From 2-02-FULL-66-14 sp964651335 (GTDB lineage: Bacteria; Pseudomonadota; Gammaproteobacteria; Burkholderiales; SG8-39), in assembly GCA_964651335.1 (NCBI GenBank), contig CAZYVT010000003.1, positions 44,038 to 108,037 of the forward strand: a stretch of DNA of 64,000 bases. The letters are read 5' to 3'. The position numbers and the translations under genes were made by a program. Each line of letters starts with the position of its first letter. Within the stretch, counting starts at the first letter, position 1. This document shows, in pieces, positions 33,263 through 41,325 of this stretch. The notes under the pieces are model-generated. The model made no database searches. It had not been told where the DNA came from and saw nothing but the letters and a program-made list of their open reading frames with translations.

Positions 33263-35032
33263 ATGCAAGCGCCGAGCCTGCCCGTGCCGATCGCGACCCG
33301 CCTGTCGAACGCCATCTGGGTCTGGACCCAGCGTCGCTGGCGCTTCGTCGTGATCGCAATGCTCGTGCTGCTGCATGTCGCCGCGGTCCGCGGCATGGCC
33401 GACAGCTGGGCGCGGGCCCTGCTGCTGGCGCATCTCGGACTCGTGCTGCTCTGGCAGCCGTTGCTGCATGGCGAGCAGCGCGTCAGCGCGGCGCAGGCCG
33501 GATTCATCGCGTTCGGGGCGGCGGCCGTGATGCTGTGGCTCGACTGGTGGCTGCTTGCCTTCTGGGTGGTTGTACTCGTCGGACTGGTCGGCGGCAAAGT
33601 GTTCCTGCATAGCGCAACCTGGCAGCGCCGCTTCTACCTGGTGGTGCTGGTGTACCTGTTGGCGCTGCTCACGGTCGTCATCCTCCCCGAGATCGCGCCG
33701 AGCAGGGAGATCGCGCCCGAGATCCGTAGCGCCGCGGAGTACGGGTTGCCGCTGCTATTCCTTGTGCTGGCGGCGATTCCGGCGGAGCCGGAGCCAGCCG
33801 AGGCGGCGCAGTTGATCGACTTCTTCTACAGCATCTTCCTGATGCTCGTGCTCGGCGTGGTGATACTCGGCAGTTTTACCTTCATGGCGCTGGAAAAGAC
33901 CTCGTACCTGGAGGCGCTCATGATCAGCATGTTCCTGATCGCAGGAACGATTTTCGCGATCGGGCTGGCGTGGAATCCGAGCACTGGTTTCGCCGGGCTG
34001 AACGTTTTCTTTTCACGCTATCTGTTCTCGATCGGGCTGCCGGTCGAGAAGTGGCTTTACTTCCTCGCCGAGCTCGCGCAGCTCGAGTCGCGGCCGGAGC
34101 GCGTACTGGCAGAGGGCGTCGCCGGCCTCGTACGCCTGCCGTGGGTTGCGGGAGCGGTCTGGCGCGCGGGGACGGAGCGGGGCGAATCCGGCGAGCGCAC
34201 TGCGCACCGCGTCGAGTACCGGAAAGGCGACTTTGCGCTCACGGTGTATTCGCGCTACCGCACCAGCCCGGCGTTGCACTGGCACCTGCAACTGCTTGGC
34301 CAGCTCCTTGCGGAGTTCTACGTGGCGAAGGTGCGCGAGCAAAAGCTGCTGCACCAGAGCTATCTGCAGGCGGTGCATGAAACGGGAGCGCGCATCACGC
34401 ACGACGTGAAGAACCTGCTGCAATCGCTCAGCGTGCTGTGCTCGATGGCGGCGAGCGAGGCGGGCGATTCACCCCAGCTCCAGGCGCTGATCCGGCGCCA
34501 GCTGCCCACGATCGCGCAGCGTCTGGGCGAGACGCTCGAGCGGCTGCAGCGGCCGGAAATGGAGGCTGCGCCACAGATTTCCGCTCAGGACTGGTGGGAC
34601 GCGCTGCTGCGCCGCTCTCAGGGCAGGGGCGTTGAGTTCCACGCCGAGGGGCTGGGGCCCGGCGCGAACGTGCCGGGAGCCGTCTTCGACAGCGTCGCGG
34701 ACAACCTGATCCAGAATGCAATCGTGAAGCGCGCGGCCGGTTCACCGGTACGGGTCCGCGTTTCGCTGGCGATTGGAGAACCGCCGGATCTGCCCGAACT
34801 GCGAGTCCGGGACAGCGGGCTCGCCGTGCCTGCCACGGTACAACGGCTGCTGATGCGTGCGCCGGTGCCGTCAGCGACCGGTCTGGGCATCGGTCTGCTG
34901 CAGGCGGCGCGCCACGCCGAATCGATTGGATTCCGGCTGGAGCTTTCAAGCAACCGCGACGGCGAGGTGTGCTTCACGCTCTCGCGCGCGGGCGCTCACG
35001 GCAGAATGCCCGCGGAGATCATTCGCGAATAG
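33263..35032 (+). CDS. Membrane sensor histidine kinase (PrsK-like)
   Basis: A 589-residue sensor kinase. About seven or eight membrane helices occupy residues 25-240 with no large periplasmic loop, then a GAF-like region at about 262-360. The H-box is RITHDVKN with the phosphorylated H380; the N-box is DNLIQNAI (about 480-487); the G-boxes are RDSGLAV and TGLGIGLLQA. The architecture recalls the PEP-CTERM-associated kinase PrsK. It is encoded opposite to the pilin genes on both sides, and its last 37 bases overlap the end of the prepilin gene 34996-35799. Its likely partner is the regulator at 47790-49298. Confidence 0.85.
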   Translation: MQAPSLPVPIATRLSNAIWVWTQRRWRFVVIAMLVLLHVAAVRGMADSWARALLLAHLGLVLLWQPLLHGEQRVSAAQAGFIAFGAAAVMLWLDWWLLAFWVVVLVGLVGGKVFLHSATWQRRFYLVVLVYLLALLTVVILPEIAPSREIAPEIRSAAEYGLPLLFLVLAAIPAEPEPAEAAQLIDFFYSIFLMLVLGVVILGSFTFMALEKTSYLEALMISMFLIAGTIFAIGLAWNPSTGFAGLNVFFSRYLFSIGLPVEKWLYFLAELAQLESRPERVLAEGVAGLVRLPWVAGAVWRAGTERGESGERTAHRVEYRKGDFALTVYSRYRTSPALHWHLQLLGQLLAEFYVAKVREQKLLHQSYLQAVHETGARITHDVKNLLQSLSVLCSMAASEAGDSPQLQALIRRQLPTIAQRLGETLERLQRPEMEAAPQISAQDWWDALLRRSQGRGVEFHAEGLGPGANVPGAVFDSVADNLIQNAIVKRAAGSPVRVRVSLAIGEPPDLPELRVRDSGLAVPATVQRLLMRAPVPSATGLGIGLLQAARHAESIGFRLELSSNRDGEVCFTLSRAGAHGRMPAEIIRE

Positions 35033-35799
35033 AGTTCTCCGACCGGAATCCAGGCCATCTGATCGTCGAATTCGCCGTTTGCGGCGCCGGCGGGAGCAGG
35101 CGGGTGAATGACGAATACCGCGTCGCCGTTGCTGTTGGCGGCCTCGTCGATTCCTCCGGCGCCGACCGCGGTGAAGTTCTTGCCGACCGAAAAGACGACG
35201 GCTACCACCACATTCTGATTGGTGAGCGCATTGCTCGCGGGGCCGCAGCCGGTTCCGGAAATGCCACTCGCCGACTTGCACAGCACGAGGTCGCTCGGCT
35301 GGCAGGTAATGCCGTTGGCTTTCAGGTTCGCATCATGGGTGAAGTGCGGCAGCGTAGAGGAACCGGCGCAGTTGGTGATCGTCTTCGCCAACGCATAGCG
35401 AATGCGGCTGCCCCACGCGTCCTGTGCGAATCCTTCGGCATCAACCTGCTGAGAGCCGATTGCGCGCGCCGGCAGCAACCCGCCCAGGACGCCGCCAGGG
35501 AGCGGGCCGCCGTAATAGTCCTCTGTGGTGCCGTCGCTGCACTGGCCGGCGGCGTTTCGCACCTCGTCGCCAATGCTGTTGCTGCGCGCGGGACAGGGCA
35601 GCCGGCCGCGCACGATCGCGAATGCAAGGAGCAGGCTTTTTGCCTGTTCGAGCCGCTCCCGTGTGTCCTCGAAACTCCTCTGCTCGACCTGCGCGGAGAG
35701 CGTGAACATCAGGCTTCCCAGCAGCAACGCGACGATCGCGACCACGATCGCGAGTTCGGTCAGGGTGAAGCCGCCGTGAGCGCGCGGCGCCGCCCTCAT
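34996..35799 (-). CDS. Prepilin-like protein with RLPCP module
   Basis: A 267-residue prepilin. After a short leader, GFTLTELAIVVAIVALLLGSLMF gives the peptidase site with Glu5 and the N-terminal helix. The globular part has QAKSLLLAFAIVRGRLPCPA, several cysteines, GGLLPARAIG and a DAWGSRIRYAL segment. The same module appears in the neighbouring larger protein. It starts at ATG 35799, overlapping that gene's stop as ATGA, and is last in the msh-like operon. It is probably a minor pilin; no characterised homologue is recalled. Confidence 0.78.
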   Translation of the reverse strand: MRAAPRAHGGFTLTELAIVVAIVALLLGSLMFTLSAQVEQRSFEDTRERLEQAKSLLLAFAIVRGRLPCPARSNSIGDEVRNAAGQCSDGTTEDYYGGPLPGGVLGGLLPARAIGSQQVDAEGFAQDAWGSRIRYALAKTITNCAGSSTLPHFTHDANLKANGITCQPSDLVLCKSASGISGTGCGPASNALTNQNVVVAVVFSVGKNFTAVGAGGIDEAANSNGDAVFVIHPPAPAGAANGEFDDQMAWIPVGELYSRMISAGILP

Positions 35800-37478
35800 G
35801 GGTTGGCGTCCACGACGATGATGCGGTCGTTGAAGGGTTTCTTGAGCGCCGCCGCGATCGCGTTACTGACCGGCTGGCGCTCGAATGCCGCGGGGCTGGC
35901 TGCATTGCCGAACTCGAGAAAATCGGCGACGCTGCTGCTCGGCCGGATTTGCCCCGGGAGGCTGCGCCCCACGAGGACGAGGATCGCGCGCTGTTTGTCC
36001 GATGGAGTTACGTTGGCAATTGACAGGCACGTGAGCGGCGAGGCAGTGCAGGACCTGGGCGGCGTCGCGCTCGCGGCGTGGTTCGCGGACAGCGCATAGT
36101 AGGCGAGCCGGTACCATTGATTTCGCACGAACCATCCGGTCGTGGCATTGTTCGGATCGAGCAATGCGTGGTCGGCAAGCACGCCGATGTTCGCCGTAAC
36201 GCGGTACTGAGCGGCCGGCGCCGCGAGGTCAGGGAGAGTGGCGCTCACGCTAATCGTGGCAGACCCATCGCCTGCGAACAGGCCGGTCGCGCTCCCGACG
36301 ACGGATGCGTCGTAGGCGCCGTGGCCGTACTCGATCAATGTCTGCGCCGAGTCGATTCTCCGTAGCGCCATCGCCGCGTTCTGCGCGGCGATGCTCATCC
36401 GCGCCAGGACGGAACCGACATAGACCCCCGAGCACCGCGCTGCTGTCGCCGTCACCGTGCAGTCCGCGTTCAGGATGGTGCCGCTCCCGCCGGTCTGGAC
36501 CAGCGTGGGTGCGACGACCGTGTTCCAGGATACAAATGTCGTCGAGCAGCGCGCGTCGGTGGGCGGTGTGCAACCCTGCGTCGCGGTGAAAGGAAGCAGG
36601 CCTTGGAGTACGCCTGCCGCTCCCTGGTAGCTGGAGCTCCCGGGGTTGGCGAACGGCGCTGCAAACGGGAACAACGGGTTGATGCTCGAAAGCCCCCATT
36701 CGGCGCCGGCGTAAACGCTCTTCAGCGGCGGCACGATTTCCCGCTCGATACGGTGCGCGATCGCCGCCTCGATCGCTGGCAGCAGATCAGCGGCGGTGAC
36801 CGTCAGGACCTGATCGTTAAACGACGTGGTCGGCCCCGTGGATGAGAAACTCGAAGCGGCGGCGTTGCTGCACTCGATATAGTCGAGCGCATTCATGCTT
36901 GGAGACGGCGCATTGCGGCTCTGCGTGCGCGCGGCGCAGCCTGCGACAGCCTGCACGTTCATTGCCGGACCGGGCGCGATGATCAGGGCGACCGCCGCAT
37001 TGGGACGCCCGTCCAGCGTCAGTTGTCCCTGCGTATTCGAGTTGATCGTGAGTGCACCCGATGTGAATGCCCAGCCCGGGGATACCACGTACCAAAGCGG
37101 CTCGCCGGCAGCGTCGCGCGCCTTGTCAAGTCCAACAGTGCGCCATGGCAGCCGACCCACCTTGGGCAACGTACACGAACCCGCCGCTTTCCCTTCGTTC
37201 GGGCCACCGGCAAAGCCCGCTGCCTCGGGGCAAGGCAATCGGCCGGGATTGTTTTCACCGGCTTCCGCGGCGTTCATCGCGACCCATCCGATGAGGGCTT
37301 GCTTGGCGCGGTTGAGCGCTTCTGCGTTGCTTGCACGATTCGCGGCGGTGAAATTCGCGCGCGCGGCAAGCCGCGTGACCGCAAACCAGGACAACCCGAG
37401 CGCGAAGACGACCAGCATGACCAGCAGCGCGACGCCGCGCTGCCCGCGGCGGACGCGCAGCATGCGGCGGGGTCTCAT
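35796..37478 (-). CDS. Large PilX/pseudopilin-like protein
   Basis: A 560-residue protein with an N-terminal basic stretch (MRPRRMLRVRRGQRG) and a hydrophobic helix (VALLVMLVVFALGLSWFAVTRLAA) like PilX/GspK-type minor pilins, but without a clear Glu5. It continues with RAKQALIGWVAM, GRLPCPEAAG, LPKVGRLPWRTVGL and LWYVVSPGW, the module shared with the next gene. The remaining 400 residues are rich in Ala, Ser and Thr with scattered cysteine pairs, suggesting an exposed domain. ATGA overlaps couple it to both neighbours. It may be a tip or minor pilin (inference). Confidence 0.72.
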   Translation of the reverse strand: MRPRRMLRVRRGQRGVALLVMLVVFALGLSWFAVTRLAARANFTAANRASNAEALNRAKQALIGWVAMNAAEAGENNPGRLPCPEAAGFAGGPNEGKAAGSCTLPKVGRLPWRTVGLDKARDAAGEPLWYVVSPGWAFTSGALTINSNTQGQLTLDGRPNAAVALIIAPGPAMNVQAVAGCAARTQSRNAPSPSMNALDYIECSNAAASSFSSTGPTTSFNDQVLTVTAADLLPAIEAAIAHRIEREIVPPLKSVYAGAEWGLSSINPLFPFAAPFANPGSSSYQGAAGVLQGLLPFTATQGCTPPTDARCSTTFVSWNTVVAPTLVQTGGSGTILNADCTVTATAARCSGVYVGSVLARMSIAAQNAAMALRRIDSAQTLIEYGHGAYDASVVGSATGLFAGDGSATISVSATLPDLAAPAAQYRVTANIGVLADHALLDPNNATTGWFVRNQWYRLAYYALSANHAASATPPRSCTASPLTCLSIANVTPSDKQRAILVLVGRSLPGQIRPSSSVADFLEFGNAASPAAFERQPVSNAIAAALKKPFNDRIIVVDANP

Positions 37479-37900
37479 CGCCGTATCCTGATTCCGCCCT
37501 CGCCGATCAGATCGCGCGCCGCGCCCGAGCCATGCTCCAGCGTGCCGCCGATATTCATCTCCACGCGCTGCCTGCTCTCGCCGACCGAGAGCGAGACTCG
37601 GCCTGGATGGTCGCGTCGCAGGAATGCGCGCACGTCGTCGGACCGGGAACCCTCCGCAATCGCCTCGCCGTTCACCCACACGGTGGACTTGCCGCCCGAA
37701 CGCAGCACATAGCCGTCGATGCGCGTCGATCGTGACGAGGTGGCGGCAGCCGGCGTGTCGGGAAGCCTGGCCTTGCGCCTCGCGTCAAGGGCGTCCCGTT
37801 GCTCGGGCGTGAAAAACAGCCGCCCAAGCTCCTGCGCGCGCACCGGGCCGGCCGCCGCGGCAAGCACGCACAGCATGCTGAACGCAATTGCGGGTTTCAT
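37475..37900 (-). CDS. mshK: MshK-like pilus biogenesis protein
   Basis: A 141-residue exported protein with signal peptide MKPAIAFSMLCVLAAAAGPVRA. The mature part has RLFFTPEQRDALDARRKA, then IDGYVLRSGGKSTVWVNGEAI, resembling MshK and the PilP/GspC-like proteins of MSHA systems. The RxGGxxTVWVNG segment is the most informative part. It overlaps mshJ and the large pseudopilin gene by ATGA at each end. The name rests on its position after mshI-mshJ as much as on sequence. Confidence 0.68.
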   Translation of the reverse strand: MKPAIAFSMLCVLAAAAGPVRAQELGRLFFTPEQRDALDARRKARLPDTPAAATSSRSTRIDGYVLRSGGKSTVWVNGEAIAEGSRSDDVRAFLRRDHPGRVSLSVGESRQRVEMNIGGTLEHGSGAARDLIGEGGIRIRR

Positions 37901-38508
37901 GTCTGCGCTGCGCGATCGAGTATCGTGATCAGGTCGATCTGGCAGGCGGCGCGCAGCCGCGGCGCCATCGCGGCGCCTGCCGCCGCATGCCCGGTCCGCC
38001 CGATCGAGCAGCGCTGCACCGCATAGTACGCATTGCCCGAGTTGCGCAGGTCGTGGAGAAAGGCCAGCAGGTCGCCCTCGTGCAGCAGCGCCAGCTCGAC
38101 GATCATGGTGCTGGAGAAGAAATCCACGCTGGCCGGCTTTCCGGGCACCGAGCTGAGCAGTTTCTGGCGCTCGACCCGGTAGCGCACATCGAGCAGCTCG
38201 CGCTGCGCCCGGATGCGCGCCATCGCATCGACCCATTCCACACGCCGCTCCTCGCCAAGGATGTTGAGGTCCCCGAGGCGGCGGTAGAGCTCGATCTTTT
38301 CCTTGACTTCGCGTTCTTCCTCCGCGATTCGCAGCAAGCTCGCGTGCGCCTGCGCGCGTTCGGCACGCGCCGCGGCGAGCTGGGATTGGTCCCGCGCGAG
38401 CGAGCGCTGCGCCGTCCACACCAGCGCCGCGCCGGCAGCGACGAGCAACAGGCACGCGACCGCGGGCACAGCGAGCTTGCGGATTTTCTCGGCGCTGAGG
38501 TTCATCAT
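37897..38508 (-). CDS. mshJ: MshJ/PilO-like pilus assembly protein
   Basis: A 203-residue bitopic protein. One membrane helix (residues 13-32, VPAVACLLLVAAGAALVW) is followed by a coiled-coil (about 35-75, rich in Ala, Glu and Arg) and a small ferredoxin-like domain, the PilO layout. It would form the inner-membrane alignment complex with MshI. Its start overlaps the mshI stop by four bases. There is little conserved sequence, so the name relies on architecture and operon position. Confidence 0.75.
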   Translation of the reverse strand: MMNLSAEKIRKLAVPAVACLLLVAAGAALVWTAQRSLARDQSQLAAARAERAQAHASLLRIAEEEREVKEKIELYRRLGDLNILGEERRVEWVDAMARIRAQRELLDVRYRVERQKLLSSVPGKPASVDFFSSTMIVELALLHEGDLLAFLHDLRNSGNAYYAVQRCSIGRTGHAAAGAAMAPRLRAACQIDLITILDRAAQT

Positions 38509-40049
38509 CGCTGGCGGGCCATCACGATCGTGAAGCGCTGCGCCCGGTCCATCTCACTGCCCTCGCCGATGTCCCCGGATAGCGTGCCTTGCGGGGTGAC
38601 ATCGAACGGTAACTGGGTGCGCGTGATCTGCCATGCCGGATCCGAATCCAGCGCCGCCGCGAATCGCTGCACCTGAGCCGTGATCGAGCGGTAGTCGGGA
38701 CGCGACGCGGAGTTCACCCTCCCCGTGATTTCCAGCGTCTGCGCGAAATCCGCGACCGCAGGGGGCTTTGCGCCCGGCGCCGGTGCGGACGCGGCCTCGC
38801 CGCCGCCGGGCGCGCCGGAGCTCCACGTCAGCGCATCGAGATCGATCTGGGGAAATTGCTCGAGCACCCGCGACACGTAGGTGAGGGCTCCCTCCGGCGA
38901 GGCGGTGCGTGCGGCGATGCTGCGGAACTCGAGCACGGTCGCCTTGAGGTTGTCGGTCGTCGTCCGGGTGGCGGGAAAACTCGCGGTGATGCGGTGATAT
39001 TGCAGCTGCGCGAGCGCGGTATCGCGGTGCAAGGCCTTGATCGTCTCGCGAACGCTCTGCGCCTCGGTCCACTGCAGCCCCGCGAACGCAGCGCATGCAG
39101 CGAATCCGAGCGCACCCGCCGCGACAATGGCGCGTTGCAGCTTCCACAGCACGAAGCCGTGACGGTCTTCGCTGCGCGCGAATTGTTCCCTGGGCGGTTG
39201 CCTGACCGCGAGATGGAGATAGAGTTGCTCGGCACCGGCGCTTCTGGACGTGCCTCCGAGGCCGACCATCCGGGCGGCGTCCGCCATGCCGATGGTGCGA
39301 AACGCAAGCCGCGAATCCGAAACCAGGATCTGCTCGAAGTGCGCGCGCTGTCCCTCGGGCGCGATGACGATGACGCGGACGGACGGCCCTTCGCGCGGCA
39401 GCGCGCGCAGCGTGGCGAGGTATTGGATCATGCGCTCCGTCTCCGTGCGCACCAGGCCCGCGACCGCGTCGGGCGCGGTCTCCAACGTGCGCTCGAGCCG
39501 CGCAAAGCGCAGACGTCCGTTCTCCAGGAAGCACTGGCGCAACCCTGCCTGGTTCACGCTGACCAGGAAGCAGCGCCCGTTTCCGGCTCCCAGCCGGGCA
39601 GCGACCGCCGGAGCAAGGATCGGCGTCGAGTAGATTCCGCACAGTTTGGCGTCGGTCTCCGCGAGCACGTCCAGCCACGCAATGAACTGCTGAACGTTGG
39701 TGAACGAGGCCAGCAGCAGCCGTTCGTTGCGCCGCTCCTCGGCGACATAACCGAGCGAGAGCGCGGCCGCCAGTCGCGTATCACGGTAGCGCTGCGCCAA
39801 CCGCCGCTGGATGACCGCCTGCCGGTCCTTGCCGCGCAGGTACGGAATCTGGTCCTCGTGGAAATCCTCGCCGGCAAGGTCGGCGACCATGTAGACCAGC
39901 GCTCCGTTGCTGCGTTGCAGGTGCTCGCGAAACTCGCTCAGGCCGCCGTCGTCCGCGGAGAACTTTGCCTCCAACTCGAGGGCGCCGCGCGACCAGCGGT
40001 ACAGGAAGTGCTCGGTGGCGGTGAAGTAGAGGACCAGTTTCGCCGACAT
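38505..40049 (-). CDS. mshI: MshI-like protein (PilM/PilN-type assembly component)
   Basis: A 514-residue protein that appears to combine a cytoplasmic PilM-like N-terminal half, one membrane helix near residue 310 (AIVAAGALGFAACAAFAGLQW) and a PilN-like periplasmic part. The N-terminal region (GRCFLVSVNQAGLRQCFLENGRLRFARL) fits the actin-like fold of PilM/GspL. The later KALHRDTALAQLQYHRIT is a short coiled segment. It would link the MshE motor to the periplasmic complex. It overlaps mshJ and is 5 bases from mshG. Confidence 0.75.
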   Translation of the reverse strand: MSAKLVLYFTATEHFLYRWSRGALELEAKFSADDGGLSEFREHLQRSNGALVYMVADLAGEDFHEDQIPYLRGKDRQAVIQRRLAQRYRDTRLAAALSLGYVAEERRNERLLLASFTNVQQFIAWLDVLAETDAKLCGIYSTPILAPAVAARLGAGNGRCFLVSVNQAGLRQCFLENGRLRFARLERTLETAPDAVAGLVRTETERMIQYLATLRALPREGPSVRVIVIAPEGQRAHFEQILVSDSRLAFRTIGMADAARMVGLGGTSRSAGAEQLYLHLAVRQPPREQFARSEDRHGFVLWKLQRAIVAAGALGFAACAAFAGLQWTEAQSVRETIKALHRDTALAQLQYHRITASFPATRTTTDNLKATVLEFRSIAARTASPEGALTYVSRVLEQFPQIDLDALTWSSGAPGGGEAASAPAPGAKPPAVADFAQTLEITGRVNSASRPDYRSITAQVQRFAAALDSDPAWQITRTQLPFDVTPQGTLSGDIGEGSEMDRAQRFTIVMARQR

Positions 40050-40053
40050 GACA

Positions 40054-41259
40054 TCAGAACTTCATCGTCGATATGGTGTCGTAGACCGGTCCCAATACGG
40101 CGAGCATGACCCAGCCGAGGATCACGCCCAGCAGGAGGGTCAGCGCGGGCTCGATGATCGCCTGCAGCTTGCCGATCGCATCGCGCACTTCGCGGTTGTA
40201 AAAATAGCTCACATTGAGCAAGGCGGTGTCGAGTGCGCCGGTATTCTCCCCCACCTTGAGCATGCGGATCACGAGCGGCGGAAACAGCCCCATGTCCGCG
40301 AATGCCGCAGTGAGGTTCTTGCCCTCGGCAATCTGCTGGCCCGCGGTGCGCAGCGCGTTTTCGAGCGGCTTGTTGGCGACGATATCCTCCGAGGAGCGAA
40401 TCGCATCGAGCACGGTGATGCCCGAGGCGTACATCATGGCAAAGCTCGATGCGAACCGGGACAGGATGATCTTTCTGAGAATCGGACCGAGCAGCGGCAT
40501 CGAGATCTTGTAGCCATCGAGCGTGTACTCGATCGCCGGATTGGCCCGGGCCGCGGCCTTGAGGCCGAACCACGCCGCGATCGGCGCCAGGAGCACGATC
40601 CACCAGTAGCTCACGAAAAAGGAGGATACCTTGATCAGGATCTGGGTCTGGAGCGGAATCTCCTTCCCGACGTTCCTGATGAAGCCGGTCATCTGCGGCA
40701 CGAGGTAGATCATCAGAAACAACGTGACCAGCAGCACGACGCTGCCGACGAACACCGGATAAATCATGAGCTTCTTCGTCTGCGCCGAGAGCTCGTCCTC
40801 CCATTTGAGCTGCTCGGTGAGGCTCTTGAGCACCTCGGGAAGCCGGCCGGTCTGCTCCCCGGTGCGCACCAGGCTCACGAACACCCTGCTGAAAACCTCC
40901 GGATATTCGCCCAGCGCCTGTGACAGGCTCTGGCCGCCTTCGATCCCCTCGACCAGTCCCGAAACCACCTCGCGGAAGCGCAGGTTCTCGATGCTGTCGC
41001 GCAGGTCCGTCAGCCCTTCGACGATCTGGACGCCGGCGCCCGAGAGCTGCTCGAGATGGAAGCAGAAGTTGATGAGATCCTGGCGTTTGACTTTGCCGCC
41101 GCCGGCGACGCGGCCTTTGCGGCGGGCGGGCGCACCGGTGACGAGATCCAGTCCCATGCGACCGAGACGCTGCTCGAGGTCGAATACGCTGAGCGCGTCG
41201 ACGCGTCCGAACACGCTTTTTCCCACGGCGTCGATCGCTTTGTACGTAAATAGCGGCAT
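40054..41259 (-). CDS. mshG: MshG-like type II secretion/type IV pilus platform protein (GspF family)
   Basis: Polytopic inner-membrane platform protein of 401 residues with two GspF repeats. It starts MPLFTYKAIDAVGKSVFGRVDA; the first repeat has DLINFCFHLEQLSGAGVQIVEGL and the second LSRFASSFAMMYASGITVLDAI. Three membrane helices are visible near residues 170, 215 and 375. It interacts with the MshE ATPase to extrude pilin subunits. It is positioned directly after mshE, as in MSHA clusters. Confidence 0.9.
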   Translation of the reverse strand: MPLFTYKAIDAVGKSVFGRVDALSVFDLEQRLGRMGLDLVTGAPARRKGRVAGGGKVKRQDLINFCFHLEQLSGAGVQIVEGLTDLRDSIENLRFREVVSGLVEGIEGGQSLSQALGEYPEVFSRVFVSLVRTGEQTGRLPEVLKSLTEQLKWEDELSAQTKKLMIYPVFVGSVVLLVTLFLMIYLVPQMTGFIRNVGKEIPLQTQILIKVSSFFVSYWWIVLLAPIAAWFGLKAAARANPAIEYTLDGYKISMPLLGPILRKIILSRFASSFAMMYASGITVLDAIRSSEDIVANKPLENALRTAGQQIAEGKNLTAAFADMGLFPPLVIRMLKVGENTGALDTALLNVSYFYNREVRDAIGKLQAIIEPALTLLLGVILGWVMLAVLGPVYDTISTMKF

Positions 41260-41325
41260 TGGTACGGTTTTGTCGAGCCTGTTCTAAACGTCAAGCGCTG
41301 CGCTGCGGCGCGCTGTGGTTCTTCC

